Assembly (NCBI GenBank): GCA_015486505.1
Contig: WFRP01000084.1
Coordinates: 1 to 23,957 of the forward strand
Origin: Pseudomonadota bacterium
GTDB taxonomy: Bacteria > Desulfobacterota > Anaeroferrophillalia > Anaeroferrophillales > Tharpellaceae
DNA: 23,957 nt
Direction: 5' to 3'
Below are positions 1-8,162 of this stretch, piece by piece. How positions within the stretch are numbered: position 1 is the stretch's first letter; each line of letters starts with the position of its first letter. The translations under genes were made by a program, and so were the position numbers. Below the pieces are notes generated by a model. The model had not been told where the DNA came from, searched no databases, and saw only the letters and a list, made by a program, of their open reading frames with translations.

Positions 1-33
1 CAAAACTCGCTTACGCTCAAACAGTTGCAATGC
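1..33 (+). repeat. 33-bp direct repeat, copy 1
   Basis: This 33-bp stretch, beginning CAAAACTCGCTTACGCTC, recurs without a mismatch at 1102-1134 in the same orientation. The two copies lie on either side of the DUF4412-like gene. This copy starts at the window edge, so the full repeat may extend further left. There is no array of spaced copies, so it is not a CRISPR repeat. It is probably part of a small dispersed element whose other end is the GAATAGTTAC motif at 139-148. Confidence 0.85.
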
Positions 34-135
34 ATATGGGCTCTCGCTCGCTTTCGAAAAACGACGAAATCGTTTCCGCAACCGCTTACGAAAAGCCACC
101 CCCGCCCCCTCCGGAAATCGGAGAGATGAAGTTGA

Positions 136-148
136 GCTGAATAGTTAC
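136..148 (+). repeat. 13-bp inverted repeat, left arm (partner at 1007-1019)
   Basis: GCTGAATAGTTAC here is matched exactly by its reverse complement GTAACTATTCAGC at 1007-1019. The two arms face each other across the DUF4412-like gene, enclosing an 884-bp segment. The inner 10 bp, GAATAGTTAC, occur once more at 1160-1169. The arms may be the ends of two separate MITE-like copies or the ends of one cassette; the sequence alone does not decide. Confidence 0.7.
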
Positions 149-247
149 TTTTTATTTTACTTTTATCATTATTTCGAGTACAGAATCAAAATCTTTATTT
201 CATTCTGGGGATTAAACTTTGATGATTAAACTTACGGAGAACAGATT

Positions 248-862
248 ATGCAAACCCAAAAACAACGCGTTACCATTTTTCTGGCAATCATTCTTTTAAT
301 CGGGATAATTTTCAGCCCGCTCCTGCAGGCCACGGATTTCTGTGCCGATATGGAGACCAAGGCTAAAAACGGTCAGGTTATGGCTCTGGGGAAATTGTGC
401 GTCAAGGGAGAAAAAAGCCGACATGAAATCAAGCAGGGCGGCCGGGAGATGATTATGATCAGCCGCCCCGACAAGCATGTGGCCTGGTCTTTGATGCCGC
501 AGTCAAAACAGTATATGGAAATCCCTGTCAGCAGGGAGGAAATGAGAGACCAACCCGAAAACTGGACCCAGGATTTGCAGAAAGGAGGAAAATTTCTCGG
601 CAATGAGACGGTTAACGGAGTCGAATGCAAGAAGTATGTACTCGATAGAGACAACCACAAGGCCACCTACTGGATTTCCGCTCAGGATAATATCCCGGTG
701 CGCATACGTTCCGATGAGATGGAAGTAAACTACAAAAATATCCACGTCGGTAATGTTTCAGACAAGCTTTTTGAGATACCGGCCGGTTACCGGAAACTTA
801 ACATCCCCAATATCCCCGGAATAATGCCGGGCGGCGGTAAGCCGATGCCGCCGGCGCGTTAA
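248..862 (+). CDS. exported DUF4412-like / LolA-like fold protein
   Basis: This 204-residue protein begins with a Sec signal peptide: a short polar N-terminus, a hydrophobic core at about residues 9-25, and a likely cleavage after LLQA (residue 28). The mature part reads like the DUF4412 family. It has beta-rich segments about a matrix being converted (EMIMISRPDKHVAWSLMP), a VNGVECKKYV turn with one Cys, and a LFEIPAGYRKLNIP strand near the end. That family is thought to have a fold like outer-membrane lipoprotein-sorting proteins, and its function is not established. The C-terminus is rich in Pro and Gly. A GGAG about 8 bases before the ATG supports the start. The gene stands alone between repeats, with cmoA 343 bases downstream. 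Periplasmic location is inferred from the signal peptide; any ligand is unknown. Confidence 0.75.
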   Translation: MQTQKQRVTIFLAIILLIGIIFSPLLQATDFCADMETKAKNGQVMALGKLCVKGEKSRHEIKQGGREMIMISRPDKHVAWSLMPQSKQYMEIPVSREEMRDQPENWTQDLQKGGKFLGNETVNGVECKKYVLDRDNHKATYWISAQDNIPVRIRSDEMEVNYKNIHVGNVSDKLFEIPAGYRKLNIPNIPGIMPGGGKPMPPAR

Positions 863-889
863 TACAAAATAGTGTCTCAGACCGCTGTC

Positions 890-915
890 ACGGCCACATA
901 TAACGGCCACATATA
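890..915 (+). repeat. tandem 13-bp unit, two copies
   Basis: ACGGCCACATATA occurs twice head to tail directly after the DUF4412-like gene. It lies at the start of the 343-base gene-free stretch 863-1205. That stretch otherwise holds the MITE-like element at 1007-1169 and shows no coding signal. No clear rho-independent terminator is visible in it. Confidence 0.7.
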
Positions 916-1006
916 TACAAGTAACGTATGCTTTTCCTCTGCACCCCAAAGGGCATAAACGTCTCCTAAGCCTCTGCACGAAAACCGATTTTATAGAGAA
1001 AGAGGT

Positions 1007-1169
1007 GTAACTATTCAGCCGAATCCGGGGTCGGGCGCGGTTTTTCTCCGCTCGGCGTTAAGATTTCTGTTTTTCCTTTACGCTCGCTTACGCCCGCCTT
1101 GCAAAACTCGCTTACGCTCAAACAGTTGCAATGCTAACGCGGAAACAGATCCCGCATTAGAATAGTTAC
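1007..1169. mobile_element. MITE-like element with 10-bp terminal inverted repeats
   Basis: The segment is bounded by GTAACTATTC (1007-1016) and its exact reverse complement GAATAGTTAC (1160-1169). Inside lie the second copy of the 33-bp repeat (1102-1134) and an imperfect palindrome at 1134-1160, CTAACGCGG followed by AACAGATCCCGCATTAG. That palindrome resembles the ends of repeat copies A (5631) and C (18020). There is no ORF inside. No convincing target-site duplication can be seen. A non-autonomous element is an inference from these ends plus the partial second copy at 1-148. The element lies directly upstream of cmoA and may carry or interrupt its promoter. Confidence 0.5.
1102..1134 (+). 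repeat. 33-bp direct repeat, copy 2
   Basis: This is an exact second copy of bases 1-33. Together they form direct repeats about 1.1 kb apart that flank the DUF4412-like gene, so recombination between them could delete the gene. The copy lies within the MITE-like segment 1007-1169. Confidence 0.85.
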
Positions 1170-1205
1170 AAAGCATTGTTCAGAAAAGGCAACGGATCAG
1201 TTTTT

Positions 1206-1931
1206 ATGACCAAAGACACAATCTTCCAAAAAACCGACTGCCCGGACGAATTCACTTTCAACCGGCAGGTGGTCGAGGTTTTTGACGATATGCTGGAGCG
1301 CTCCATCCCCGGTTATCATCAGACCACCGGGATGATTAGCGACCTGCTGCGGCATTTCTGCCGCCCGGGGGAGAGAGTCTACGACCTCGGCTGCTCCACC
1401 GGTACAACCCTGCTGGAACTGGCCCGGCAGCTTAGCGAAATGAACCTTGTATTTTTCGGCCTTGACAGTTCGGCGGCAATGATTGAAAAGGCTCAGCTTA
1501 AAGCGAGAATGCTTTCCCGAAAGCAGAATGTAAATTTTCTTGAGCTTGACATCCTTGCCGCCGAACTCGATGAATGCGGCGCGGTTCTGCTCAATTACAC
1601 GCTCCAGTTTCTGCGGCCGCCGCTGCGGCCGCGTTTTCTGAAAAAAGTTTACGCGGCGCTGCGGCCGGGAGGCATTCTTATTGTCTGCGAAAAGGTTATT
1701 TCCCATCGCCCGGTCATCAACCGGGCCTATATCAACCTCTATCTCGATTTCAAACGCCGCCAGGGCTATTCCGAAACCGAGATTGCCAAAAAAAGAGAAG
1801 CGCTGGAAAATATCCTGGTTCCTTTCTCCATTCATGAGAATCTGGATCTTATCAAAGAGAGCGGCTTTACCGAAACCGAATCATTTTTTCAGTGGTTCAA
1901 CTTTGTCTCATTTCTTTCGATAAAAAAATGA
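1206..1931 (+). CDS. cmoA: carboxy-S-adenosyl-L-methionine synthase CmoA
   Basis: CmoA converts SAM and prephenate into carboxy-SAM, the donor for the 5-oxyacetyl group of wobble uridine 34 in tRNA. The 241-residue product matches the family length and pattern: TFNRQVVEVFDDML and RSIPGYHQTTGMI near the N-terminus, the SAM-binding glycine loop VYDLGCSTGTT at about residues 58-67, LNYTLQFL in the middle, and the diagnostic FKRRQGYSETEIAKKRE and SFFQWFNF segments. The reading frame is open to 1176, but the ATG at 1206 fits the family N-terminus (MTKDTIF). No strong ribosome-binding site is visible. The stop overlaps the cmoB start by 4 bases (ATGA), so the pair is one operon. A repeat element sits just upstream. 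Confidence 0.95.
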   Translation: MTKDTIFQKTDCPDEFTFNRQVVEVFDDMLERSIPGYHQTTGMISDLLRHFCRPGERVYDLGCSTGTTLLELARQLSEMNLVFFGLDSSAAMIEKAQLKARMLSRKQNVNFLELDILAAELDECGAVLLNYTLQFLRPPLRPRFLKKVYAALRPGGILIVCEKVISHRPVINRAYINLYLDFKRRQGYSETEIAKKREALENILVPFSIHENLDLIKESGFTETESFFQWFNFVSFLSIKK

Positions 1932-2893
1932 TCCTGCCCGACTACCTTGAACTCCTGCCCGACGCCGATCATAAAGAGATTTTAGCTTTATGCAAAGCCA
2001 ATCTTGAAAAACTGGCGAGTGCCAAAAAAGGGGTCGTCAGGTTTCGGCAGCCGTTCGCAACGGTGCGTCACCTCAGAGCCTCTTACCTCGATTTCAGCCG
2101 CGATGCCGTAAGCATCGGCCGGCGTGAGGATATCAACCCGGAAGAATATAAACTGGTCAAGCGGGTCTTGCAAATCTTTATCCCCTGGCGCAAGGGGCCC
2201 TATAATGTTTTCGGGATTGAGATTGACGCCGAATGGCGCAGCTGCAGAAAATGGGACCGGGTTTTACCTTACCTGCCGGATTTACAGGATAAAATCGTTG
2301 CCGATATTGGCGCCAGCAACGGTTATTATATGTTTCGGATGCTGCCGCAGCGGCCCGGACTGGTCATCGGCTTCGAGCCCTATCTCCAGCATTATTTTAC
2401 TTTTCACACCTTAAACAGCTTTGCCGGACAGACAAACCTGCGGATGGAGATGCTCGGGGTCGAACATCTGGGCCGGTTCGCCAATTCTTTCGATGTGGTT
2501 TTTCTTATGGGCATCCTCTACCACCGCATCTCCCCGGTTGAATCATTAAAAGAAGTGAAAAAAAGTATGAAGAAAGGCGGAACTTTAATCGTTGAGTCCC
2601 AGGCGATACCGGGCGCGGAACCGGTCGCGCTCTTCCCCGAAAGCCGCTATGCCAAAGCCCCCGGCACCTATTTCGTCCCGACGGCGAACTGCCTGAAAAA
2701 CTGGATGCTGCGGTCAGGTTTTGTTGAGGTTGAGACCTTCTGCGCACATCCGATGAGCAGCAAAGAACAGCGCCGCACCGAATGGATGCAGTTTGAATCG
2801 TATAAAGATTTCATCGACCCCGACAACCCGGCCCTGACCGTCGAAGGCTATCCAGCGCCGCTGCGGGTTTTCCTGAAAGGGCTTGCCGGATAG
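1928..2893 (+). CDS. cmoB: tRNA U34 carboxymethyltransferase CmoB
   Basis: CmoB transfers the carboxymethyl group from carboxy-SAM to 5-hydroxyuridine at position 34 of certain tRNAs, completing cmo5U. The 321-residue protein has the hallmark IPWRKGPYNVFGIEID segment at about 85-100 with its conserved Trp-Arg-Lys, then AEWRSCRKWDRVLPYLPDL. The SAM loop is ADIGASNGYYMFRML at about 125-139; the C-terminal half has GILYHRISPVESL and the family signature QRRTEWMQFESYKDFIDP followed by TVEGYPAP. The ATG overlapping the cmoA stop gives the expected N-terminus; a longer start at 1892 lies inside cmoA and is unlikely. The methyltransferase loop has ASNG where the E. coli enzyme has CGSG, a mild variation. 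The hydroxylation step needed before CmoB is done elsewhere by TrhO or TrhP. Confidence 0.95.
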   Translation: MILPDYLELLPDADHKEILALCKANLEKLASAKKGVVRFRQPFATVRHLRASYLDFSRDAVSIGRREDINPEEYKLVKRVLQIFIPWRKGPYNVFGIEIDAEWRSCRKWDRVLPYLPDLQDKIVADIGASNGYYMFRMLPQRPGLVIGFEPYLQHYFTFHTLNSFAGQTNLRMEMLGVEHLGRFANSFDVVFLMGILYHRISPVESLKEVKKSMKKGGTLIVESQAIPGAEPVALFPESRYAKAPGTYFVPTANCLKNWMLRSGFVEVETFCAHPMSSKEQRRTEWMQFESYKDFIDPDNPALTVEGYPAPLRVFLKGLAG

Positions 2894-2944
2894 GAAATAA
2901 TGATACAGGTTTGAAAAAATCATATGACGGTTGTGTTTTGGAAA

Positions 2945-3214
2945 TCATTGAAATAAATCAGAATGACTTCCCGTTCTTTCAAAAATCACCATTGATTCCG
3001 TCACGTTATAGATCAACAACCAATCCGGTTCAATATAGCATTCACGCCTGCCTTTGTAGTTTCCGATAAGTTTATGGTCTCTACAACTCTGGGGTAGTTG
3101 CTTCTCATCAATAACCATACTGATAATTGTTTTTAATTTTTCTTTTGATTTTCCTCTTTTCTGCAGTCGCTTCCAATCTTTTTCAAACTGTTTTGTATAC
3201 GATGACTTTAACAT
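2945..3214 (-). CDS. YafQ-family mRNA interferase toxin
   Basis: This 89-residue protein belongs to the RelE/ParE superfamily and resembles YafQ, a ribosome-dependent mRNA endonuclease neutralised by DinJ. Visible family features are the helical N-terminus KQFEKDWKRLQKRGK, the CRDHKLIGNYKGRRE stretch, then IEPDWLLIY and the C-terminal FERTGSHSDLF. Of the residues known to matter in E. coli YafQ (His50, His63, Asp67, His87), His47, Asp64 and His84 are present. The second His position is Tyr60 (ECYIEPDW). The start codon follows the antitoxin stop with no gap, as usual for this pair. Activity with the Tyr substitution is uncertain. Confidence 0.88.
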   Translation of the reverse strand: MLKSSYTKQFEKDWKRLQKRGKSKEKLKTIISMVIDEKQLPQSCRDHKLIGNYKGRRECYIEPDWLLIYNVTESMVIFERTGSHSDLFQ

Positions 3215-3484
3215 TTATAGCCCAAGTTTATCGAACATATCGTCAGCATCATCACAACGTATCAAGTTACGGCCGGCATCGGTGTCTTTGAATACTTTCT
3301 CTGTTGTTTCGTTGGGTATTACGACACTGAACGGCAACCCCTTTCGTAATTTAACCTGCCGATAAAAAAGGTTGATGGCCTCGGTTGTGGATAAACCTAA
3401 CTTTTTGAAAAGACTTTCAACTTCAGTTTTCAAATTTGGTTCAATTCTTGCCCTCACCGTTGCTGTTTTAGAAATTGTTGTCAT
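3215..3484 (-). CDS. RelB/DinJ-family antitoxin
   Basis: The 89-residue product has the RelB/DinJ N-terminal DNA-binding segment (TATVRARIEPNLKTEVESLF, then KLGLSTTEAINLFYRQV). Its acidic C-terminus would wrap the adjacent toxin. The frame is open upstream to 3550, but the ATG at 3484 is preceded by GGAGGT at a proper distance and gives the family N-terminus, so it is preferred. The gene precedes the toxin directly. A promoter candidate with a small dyad in its spacer lies just upstream, consistent with autorepression. Confidence 0.9.
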   Translation of the reverse strand: MTTISKTATVRARIEPNLKTEVESLFKKLGLSTTEAINLFYRQVKLRKGLPFSVVIPNETTEKVFKDTDAGRNLIRCDDADDMFDKLGL

Positions 3485-3505
3485 TATTGCTACCTCCGGC
3501 AATAC

Positions 3506-3534
3506 AGAGTAGCTCATTTGGGCCACCAAATCAA
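3506..3534 (-). promoter_or_regulatory. candidate promoter and operator of the DinJ/YafQ-type pair
   Basis: On the minus strand TTGATT (3534-3529) and TACTCT (3511-3506) are separated by 17 bases, a plausible sigma-70 promoter for the antitoxin gene starting at 3484. Within the spacer lies the dyad TTTGG-GCCA-CCAAA (3517-3530), well placed for the antitoxin to bind and repress. The promoter is a sequence match only. Confidence 0.45.
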
Positions 3535-3570
3535 ACTTTTTGTAGCCCATATGGGGCTTTCGTTATTTAA

Positions 3571-5601
3571 TCAAAAACAACCTTCAGCAACGATCCCGAT
3601 GCGGCCGTGCTGCAAGGTCAGCGGATACAGGGAAGTGGCAATTTCACCATCGGGCAAGGTGTTCGCCAAACCGGCGGCTAAAGGTATATTTTGACAAGCG
3701 GCCAAAAGCTGCCGCCAGGTTTCGGCATCGGGCGCGGCCGGGCTTGAGACCGCCAGCTGCCGAAGCAGCATAATCGTTTCAAAACCATAGATTTCCAGTA
3801 ACCCCGGCATCTTTCCTTGATAAAGCGCCGCGAATTCAGCTTGAAAACGGGCCTGAATTTCAGCGGACGTTGCCCCTTTTGCCAAATCCGGCGGGCTTGA
3901 AACATTATGGTTTGAATCCTTGTTAACCGTTGCCGCGGCGCTCACAGTCTCTCCGGTTTCGGAATCAACGCCGGGGCCAGGCTCAGTCCGCGGCGGCAGA
4001 CAAACCCCGACAAAGTAAGCCCCTTCCGCATAATCTGCGACCGAAGTCAAGAATTCGGCTTTGTTCCAATAGCGCCCCCCCAGCAGAAAACACTCGTCAA
4101 GATCGTAAAAAGCCAGCTGCGGGATTAACAGCTTCAAAGTCTGCTCCCGATCCGGAATCACAATCGCTTCAAAATCACATTTAAGCAGCGGCCGCGGCAA
4201 GATTTCATCATCTAAATTCAAGTCCGCATCATCAATCCCGATTTCCCGGGCCAGAACGGCAAGCTGATTTTTATTATTGGCCGCATCGCTGCCGGCCGCC
4301 GCCGCTTTATCCCGAGCCGCCTGCCGCTGCCGGGCTTTAGACCACACTTCGTAGGCTTTGCGCTCAGCCTTAAATTTGCGATAACGCTGCTCCCCGATTA
4401 ACTCCCGAATTGCCGGCCCGAAATCGGGACGGCCGGAATCATACTCGACCTGGCGCACAACCTGACCGCCCCAGGCCTTGACCTTATCGCTGAATTTTTC
4501 CGCGAATTCGCGGCCATAGCGATTCTGGGGGACCAGCAGGGCAAATTTCTCAAAGCCCAAACGAACCCGGGCCAGTTCGGCCAGAGAAACCGCCTGATTA
4601 CGAATCGTCGGATAGTGCTGAAAAACATTCGGATAGCGCCCAAGATTATACAAAAGCGGGCTTAAACTGACCATGGTAACGCCCAGACTCTGAGCCTCGG
4701 CGGCCGCGTAATTTGCGGCCTTTTCGGTATAGGGGCCCAGAATCAAATCAACTTTTTTCTCATTCACGAGATAATTGACGCCGGCCCGGGCTTGTTCACC
4801 GTCTCCGGCGGTATCATAGAAGAATACCCGCAAACCGGGAAGATTTTTCGTCTCTGCTGCCGGCAAGGCCGCACTTGCGGCATCATCTACACCAGCACCT
4901 GTGCCGGCACTCGCGCCAGCATCAGACACTGCCGCGGCAGTTGTCTGTTCTTCCGCGTTAACCTCACTGCCATTATCCGATGATGCCTGAGGTTGCGGAT
5001 AAACCCCGAGCGCGATCTCCATTCCTCTTAAAAAACGTTCACCGGCGACGGCATTCGGACCACTTAAAGGCAACAGGCAGCCGATGTTGATTTTAGTCGC
5101 CACGGTTTGTTTCTGATGGGCTGAAAGATAGCTTTCGGCCTCGTTCCGAACATCTTCACTGACCTCGCAGCCGGAGCTTAATAATCTCGCCAGATCGAGT
5201 AGTAAAACCCGCTCCGCGTCTGAAAGTTCATCTTCAGGCCGCATTTTGAGACGAAAGAAATACTCCGCCCCGATGCGGCAGGAAAGCCCCTTGTCCTCCT
5301 CCTCAGTCCACCAGTCGGCCAGTTCTTTATCCCCCAAATAGGAAAGCAGCAGGGTAAAATAGTCCGCCGCTTCAGCATCATAATATTTCAGATAATGTTT
5401 CCTGACCAAACGACAGGCCTCGCCATAGTCGCCGCGATTTTCAAGTTGTTCCGCCTGAATGCGCCAGTTTGACTGAGGCTTGAGTGTTGTTACCGGCGGC
5501 TGAGTTCCAGAAATCTTACTTTTTTCAACCTCGGCACAGCCCGCCAGCGCCAATATTGCAAGCAGAAAACCGAGCAGAAAATATTTTCTCACCATCAGCA
5601 T
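3571..5601 (-). CDS. lipoprotein with periplasmic-binding-protein fold, PBP-activator (LpoA-like)
   Basis: The 676-residue protein starts with a lipoprotein signal ending in the lipobox LALAGC (Cys22). A helical, TPR-like region follows (about 40-165), then a type-I periplasmic-binding fold from about 170 that opens with IGCLLPLSGPNAVAGERFLRG and continues with VDLILGPYTEKAANYAA and VFQHYPTIRNQAVSLAELA. This matches ABC substrate-binding-like proteins annotated as penicillin-binding protein activators (LpoA-like). An anchored role in cell-wall synthesis is inferred, and an amino-acid-binding role cannot be excluded. Low-complexity inserts rich in Ala, Ser, Asp and Gly interrupt the fold at about 202-252 and again further on. 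The frame is open to 5709, but the extra residues come from a dispersed repeat. GGAGGAAGG 8 bases before the ATG at 5601 fixes the start. It lies upstream of the DinJ/YafQ-type pair. Confidence 0.75.
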   Translation of the reverse strand: MLMVRKYFLLGFLLAILALAGCAEVEKSKISGTQPPVTTLKPQSNWRIQAEQLENRGDYGEACRLVRKHYLKYYDAEAADYFTLLLSYLGDKELADWWTEEEDKGLSCRIGAEYFFRLKMRPEDELSDAERVLLLDLARLLSSGCEVSEDVRNEAESYLSAHQKQTVATKINIGCLLPLSGPNAVAGERFLRGMEIALGVYPQPQASSDNGSEVNAEEQTTAAAVSDAGASAGTGAGVDDAASAALPAAETKNLPGLRVFFYDTAGDGEQARAGVNYLVNEKKVDLILGPYTEKAANYAAAEAQSLGVTMVSLSPLLYNLGRYPNVFQHYPTIRNQAVSLAELARVRLGFEKFALLVPQNRYGREFAEKFSDKVKAWGGQVVRQVEYDSGRPDFGPAIRELIGEQRYRKFKAERKAYEVWSKARQRQAARDKAAAAGSDAANNKNQLAVLAREIGIDDADLNLDDEILPRPLLKCDFEAIVIPDREQTLKLLIPQLAFYDLDECFLLGGRYWNKAEFLTSVADYAEGAYFVGVCLPPRTEPGPGVDSETGETVSAAATVNKDSNHNVSSPPDLAKGATSAEIQARFQAEFAALYQGKMPGLLEIYGFETIMLLRQLAVSSPAAPDAETWRQLLAACQNIPLAAGLANTLPDGEIATSLYPLTLQHGRIGIVAEGCF

Positions 5602-5630
5602 TGATTCAACCTTCCTCCATTGTCTAACCT

Positions 5631-5811
5631 CTAACGCGGGAACAAATCCCACAACCCAAACAGGGCTTTGTGGCCCGTACCCCCCAAGTACACTTCCGCC
5701 GGCCCGCACCCAAGGGCACTTCCGATGGTCGCAAATAAGTACTCTTATCAGAACATTTTCTGATTATTAAATCTTGTTTTTTAGTGCAGAAAATAACCTG
5801 TAAGGTACTAA
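5631..5811 (-). repeat. dispersed intergenic repeat, copy A
   Basis: The 90-base part at 5722-5811 is nearly identical, in inverted orientation, to 11500-11591 (copy B), with only a few substitutions and two one-base indels. The part at 5631-5760 also matches copy C (17910-18020), including the palindromic end GCGGGAACAAATCCCA and the segment around GTTTGGGTTG. Copy A carries an internal imperfect tandem duplication (5672-5698 and 5701-5724, each beginning GGCCCG) that copy C has once. It contains no credible gene of its own. It creates a misleading N-terminal extension of the lipoprotein gene. Confidence 0.85.
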
Positions 5812-5812
5812 T

Positions 5813-5852
5813 AAAAAAGCCCGCTGGCGGAAAATCCGCCAGCGGGCTTTTT
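5813..5852. terminator. bidirectional rho-independent terminator after groEL
   Basis: GCCCGCTGGCGGA (5819-5831) pairs perfectly with TCCGCCAGCGGGC (5835-5847) around an AAA loop. A tract of A on the left and of T on the right extends the stem and gives a U-run in either direction. It lies 60 bases beyond the groEL stop and directly abuts repeat copy A. It should end the groESL transcript and would also stop plus-strand transcription. Confidence 0.93.
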
Positions 5853-5912
5853 ATCATAATAAACCGGATTATCAGGCTGGTTGTGACCGGTTGAACGTAA
5901 ACTTTTATCAGC

Positions 5913-7577
<1,665 letters not shown>

Positions 7578-7630
7578 TTTATAAACCTCCAAACAAATAT
7601 TTAGTTTATTTTAGTAACAATGTAGGTACC

Positions 7631-7652
7631 GCGAAAAATCAGGATTTTTCGC
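7631..7652. other. perfect hairpin between groES and groEL
   Basis: GCGAAAAATC (7631-7640) and GATTTTTCGC (7643-7652) are exact reverse complements with only AG between them. The stem lies 8 bases after the groES stop and about 50 bases before the groEL ribosome-binding site. On the transcript it is A/U rich but GC-closed. It may mark an mRNA-processing or stability point that sets the groES:groEL ratio. It lacks a downstream U-run, so it is not a terminator. Confidence 0.6.
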
Positions 7653-7660
7653 AGTATCCT

Positions 7661-7948
7661 TTAAGCGAGTACGCCGAGAACGTCATCCTCACGCATGATG
7701 AGATAGTCTTCGCCGTCAATTTTAACTTCGGTACCGGCATATTTACCGAAGAGAATTTTGTCGCCGACTTTAACGTCCAGGGGATTAACCTTGCCGTTTT
7801 CGTTGACTTTACCTTTGCCGGCCGCCATAACTTCGCCCTGCATCGGTTTCTCTTTAGCGGCATCGGGAATGATGATTCCGCCGGCGGTTTTTTCTTCTTC
7901 TTCGAGTCGTTTGACAATGATCCGATCCTGTAACGGTCTGATATTCAT
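7661..7948 (-). CDS. groES: co-chaperonin GroES (Hsp10)
   Basis: GroES is the heptameric lid of the GroEL chamber. The 95-residue protein has the family's expected length and order of motifs: MNIRPLQDRIIVKRLEEEEK at the start, the mobile loop TAGGIIIPDAAKEKP that binds GroEL, VMAAGKGKVNENGK, and the closing VGDKILFGKYAGTEVKIDGE and YLIMREDDVLGVL. GGAGG lies 7 bases before the ATG. It is the first gene of the groES-groEL transcript, whose promoter and CIRCE operator lie about 100 bases upstream. Confidence 0.98.
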   Translation of the reverse strand: MNIRPLQDRIIVKRLEEEEKTAGGIIIPDAAKEKPMQGEVMAAGKGKVNENGKVNPLDVKVGDKILFGKYAGTEVKIDGEDYLIMREDDVLGVLA

Positions 7949-8000
7949 CGTTGTTCCTCCTGTTTAAATGTTGTTTTCCTGTAAGATTTAGACCAAAAGA

Positions 8001-8018
8001 TCAAGGCGGCCACCTTGA
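8001..8018. other. small dyad in the groES leader
   Basis: TCAAGG and CCTTGA flank CGGCCA in the untranslated leader of groES, forming a possible 6-bp stem. It lies between CIRCE and the groES ribosome-binding site. Any regulatory role is speculative. Confidence 0.35.
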
Positions 8019-8040
8019 GGCTGCCTGACTGATAAAATCG

Positions 8041-8067
8041 TTGGCACTCTTTCATACCGAGTGCTAA
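8041..8067. promoter_or_regulatory. CIRCE operator (HrcA binding site) of groESL
   Basis: TTGGCACTC, nine spacer bases, then GAGTGCTAA match the CIRCE consensus TTAGCACTC-N9-GAGTGCTAA with a single difference. HrcA binds this inverted repeat and represses chaperonin genes until heat stress titrates it. The element lies just downstream of the -10 hexamer at 8076-8081 and upstream of groES, as expected for promoter occlusion. hrcA itself is not in the window. Confidence 0.95.
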
Positions 8068-8075
8068 CAGCCGAG

Positions 8076-8104
8076 AATATATTAACGCTGAAATGAAAAA
8101 TCAA
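8076..8104 (-). promoter_or_regulatory. groESL promoter
   Basis: On the minus strand TTGATT (8104-8099) and TATATT (8081-8076) are separated by 17 bases, a good vegetative sigma-factor match. The predicted start of transcription falls at or next to the CIRCE element, leaving a leader of roughly 110-120 bases before groES. The pairing of this promoter with CIRCE makes the assignment strong. Confidence 0.8.
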
Positions 8105-8162
8105 GGGGGGAAGTGAAGATTTTTTTCTTTTTTTGCCGCCGTTGTAAAATTTTAATAAAAGG

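Noticed and set aside
1..1134. The 33-bp repeats as CRISPR repeats
   Set aside because: Only two copies exist, 1.1 kb apart, with a gene between them and no spacer array.
5602..5709. An N-terminal extension of 36 residues on the lipoprotein gene
   Set aside because: It is translated repeat copy A. It would bury the lipoprotein signal, and the ATG at 5601 has a good ribosome-binding site.
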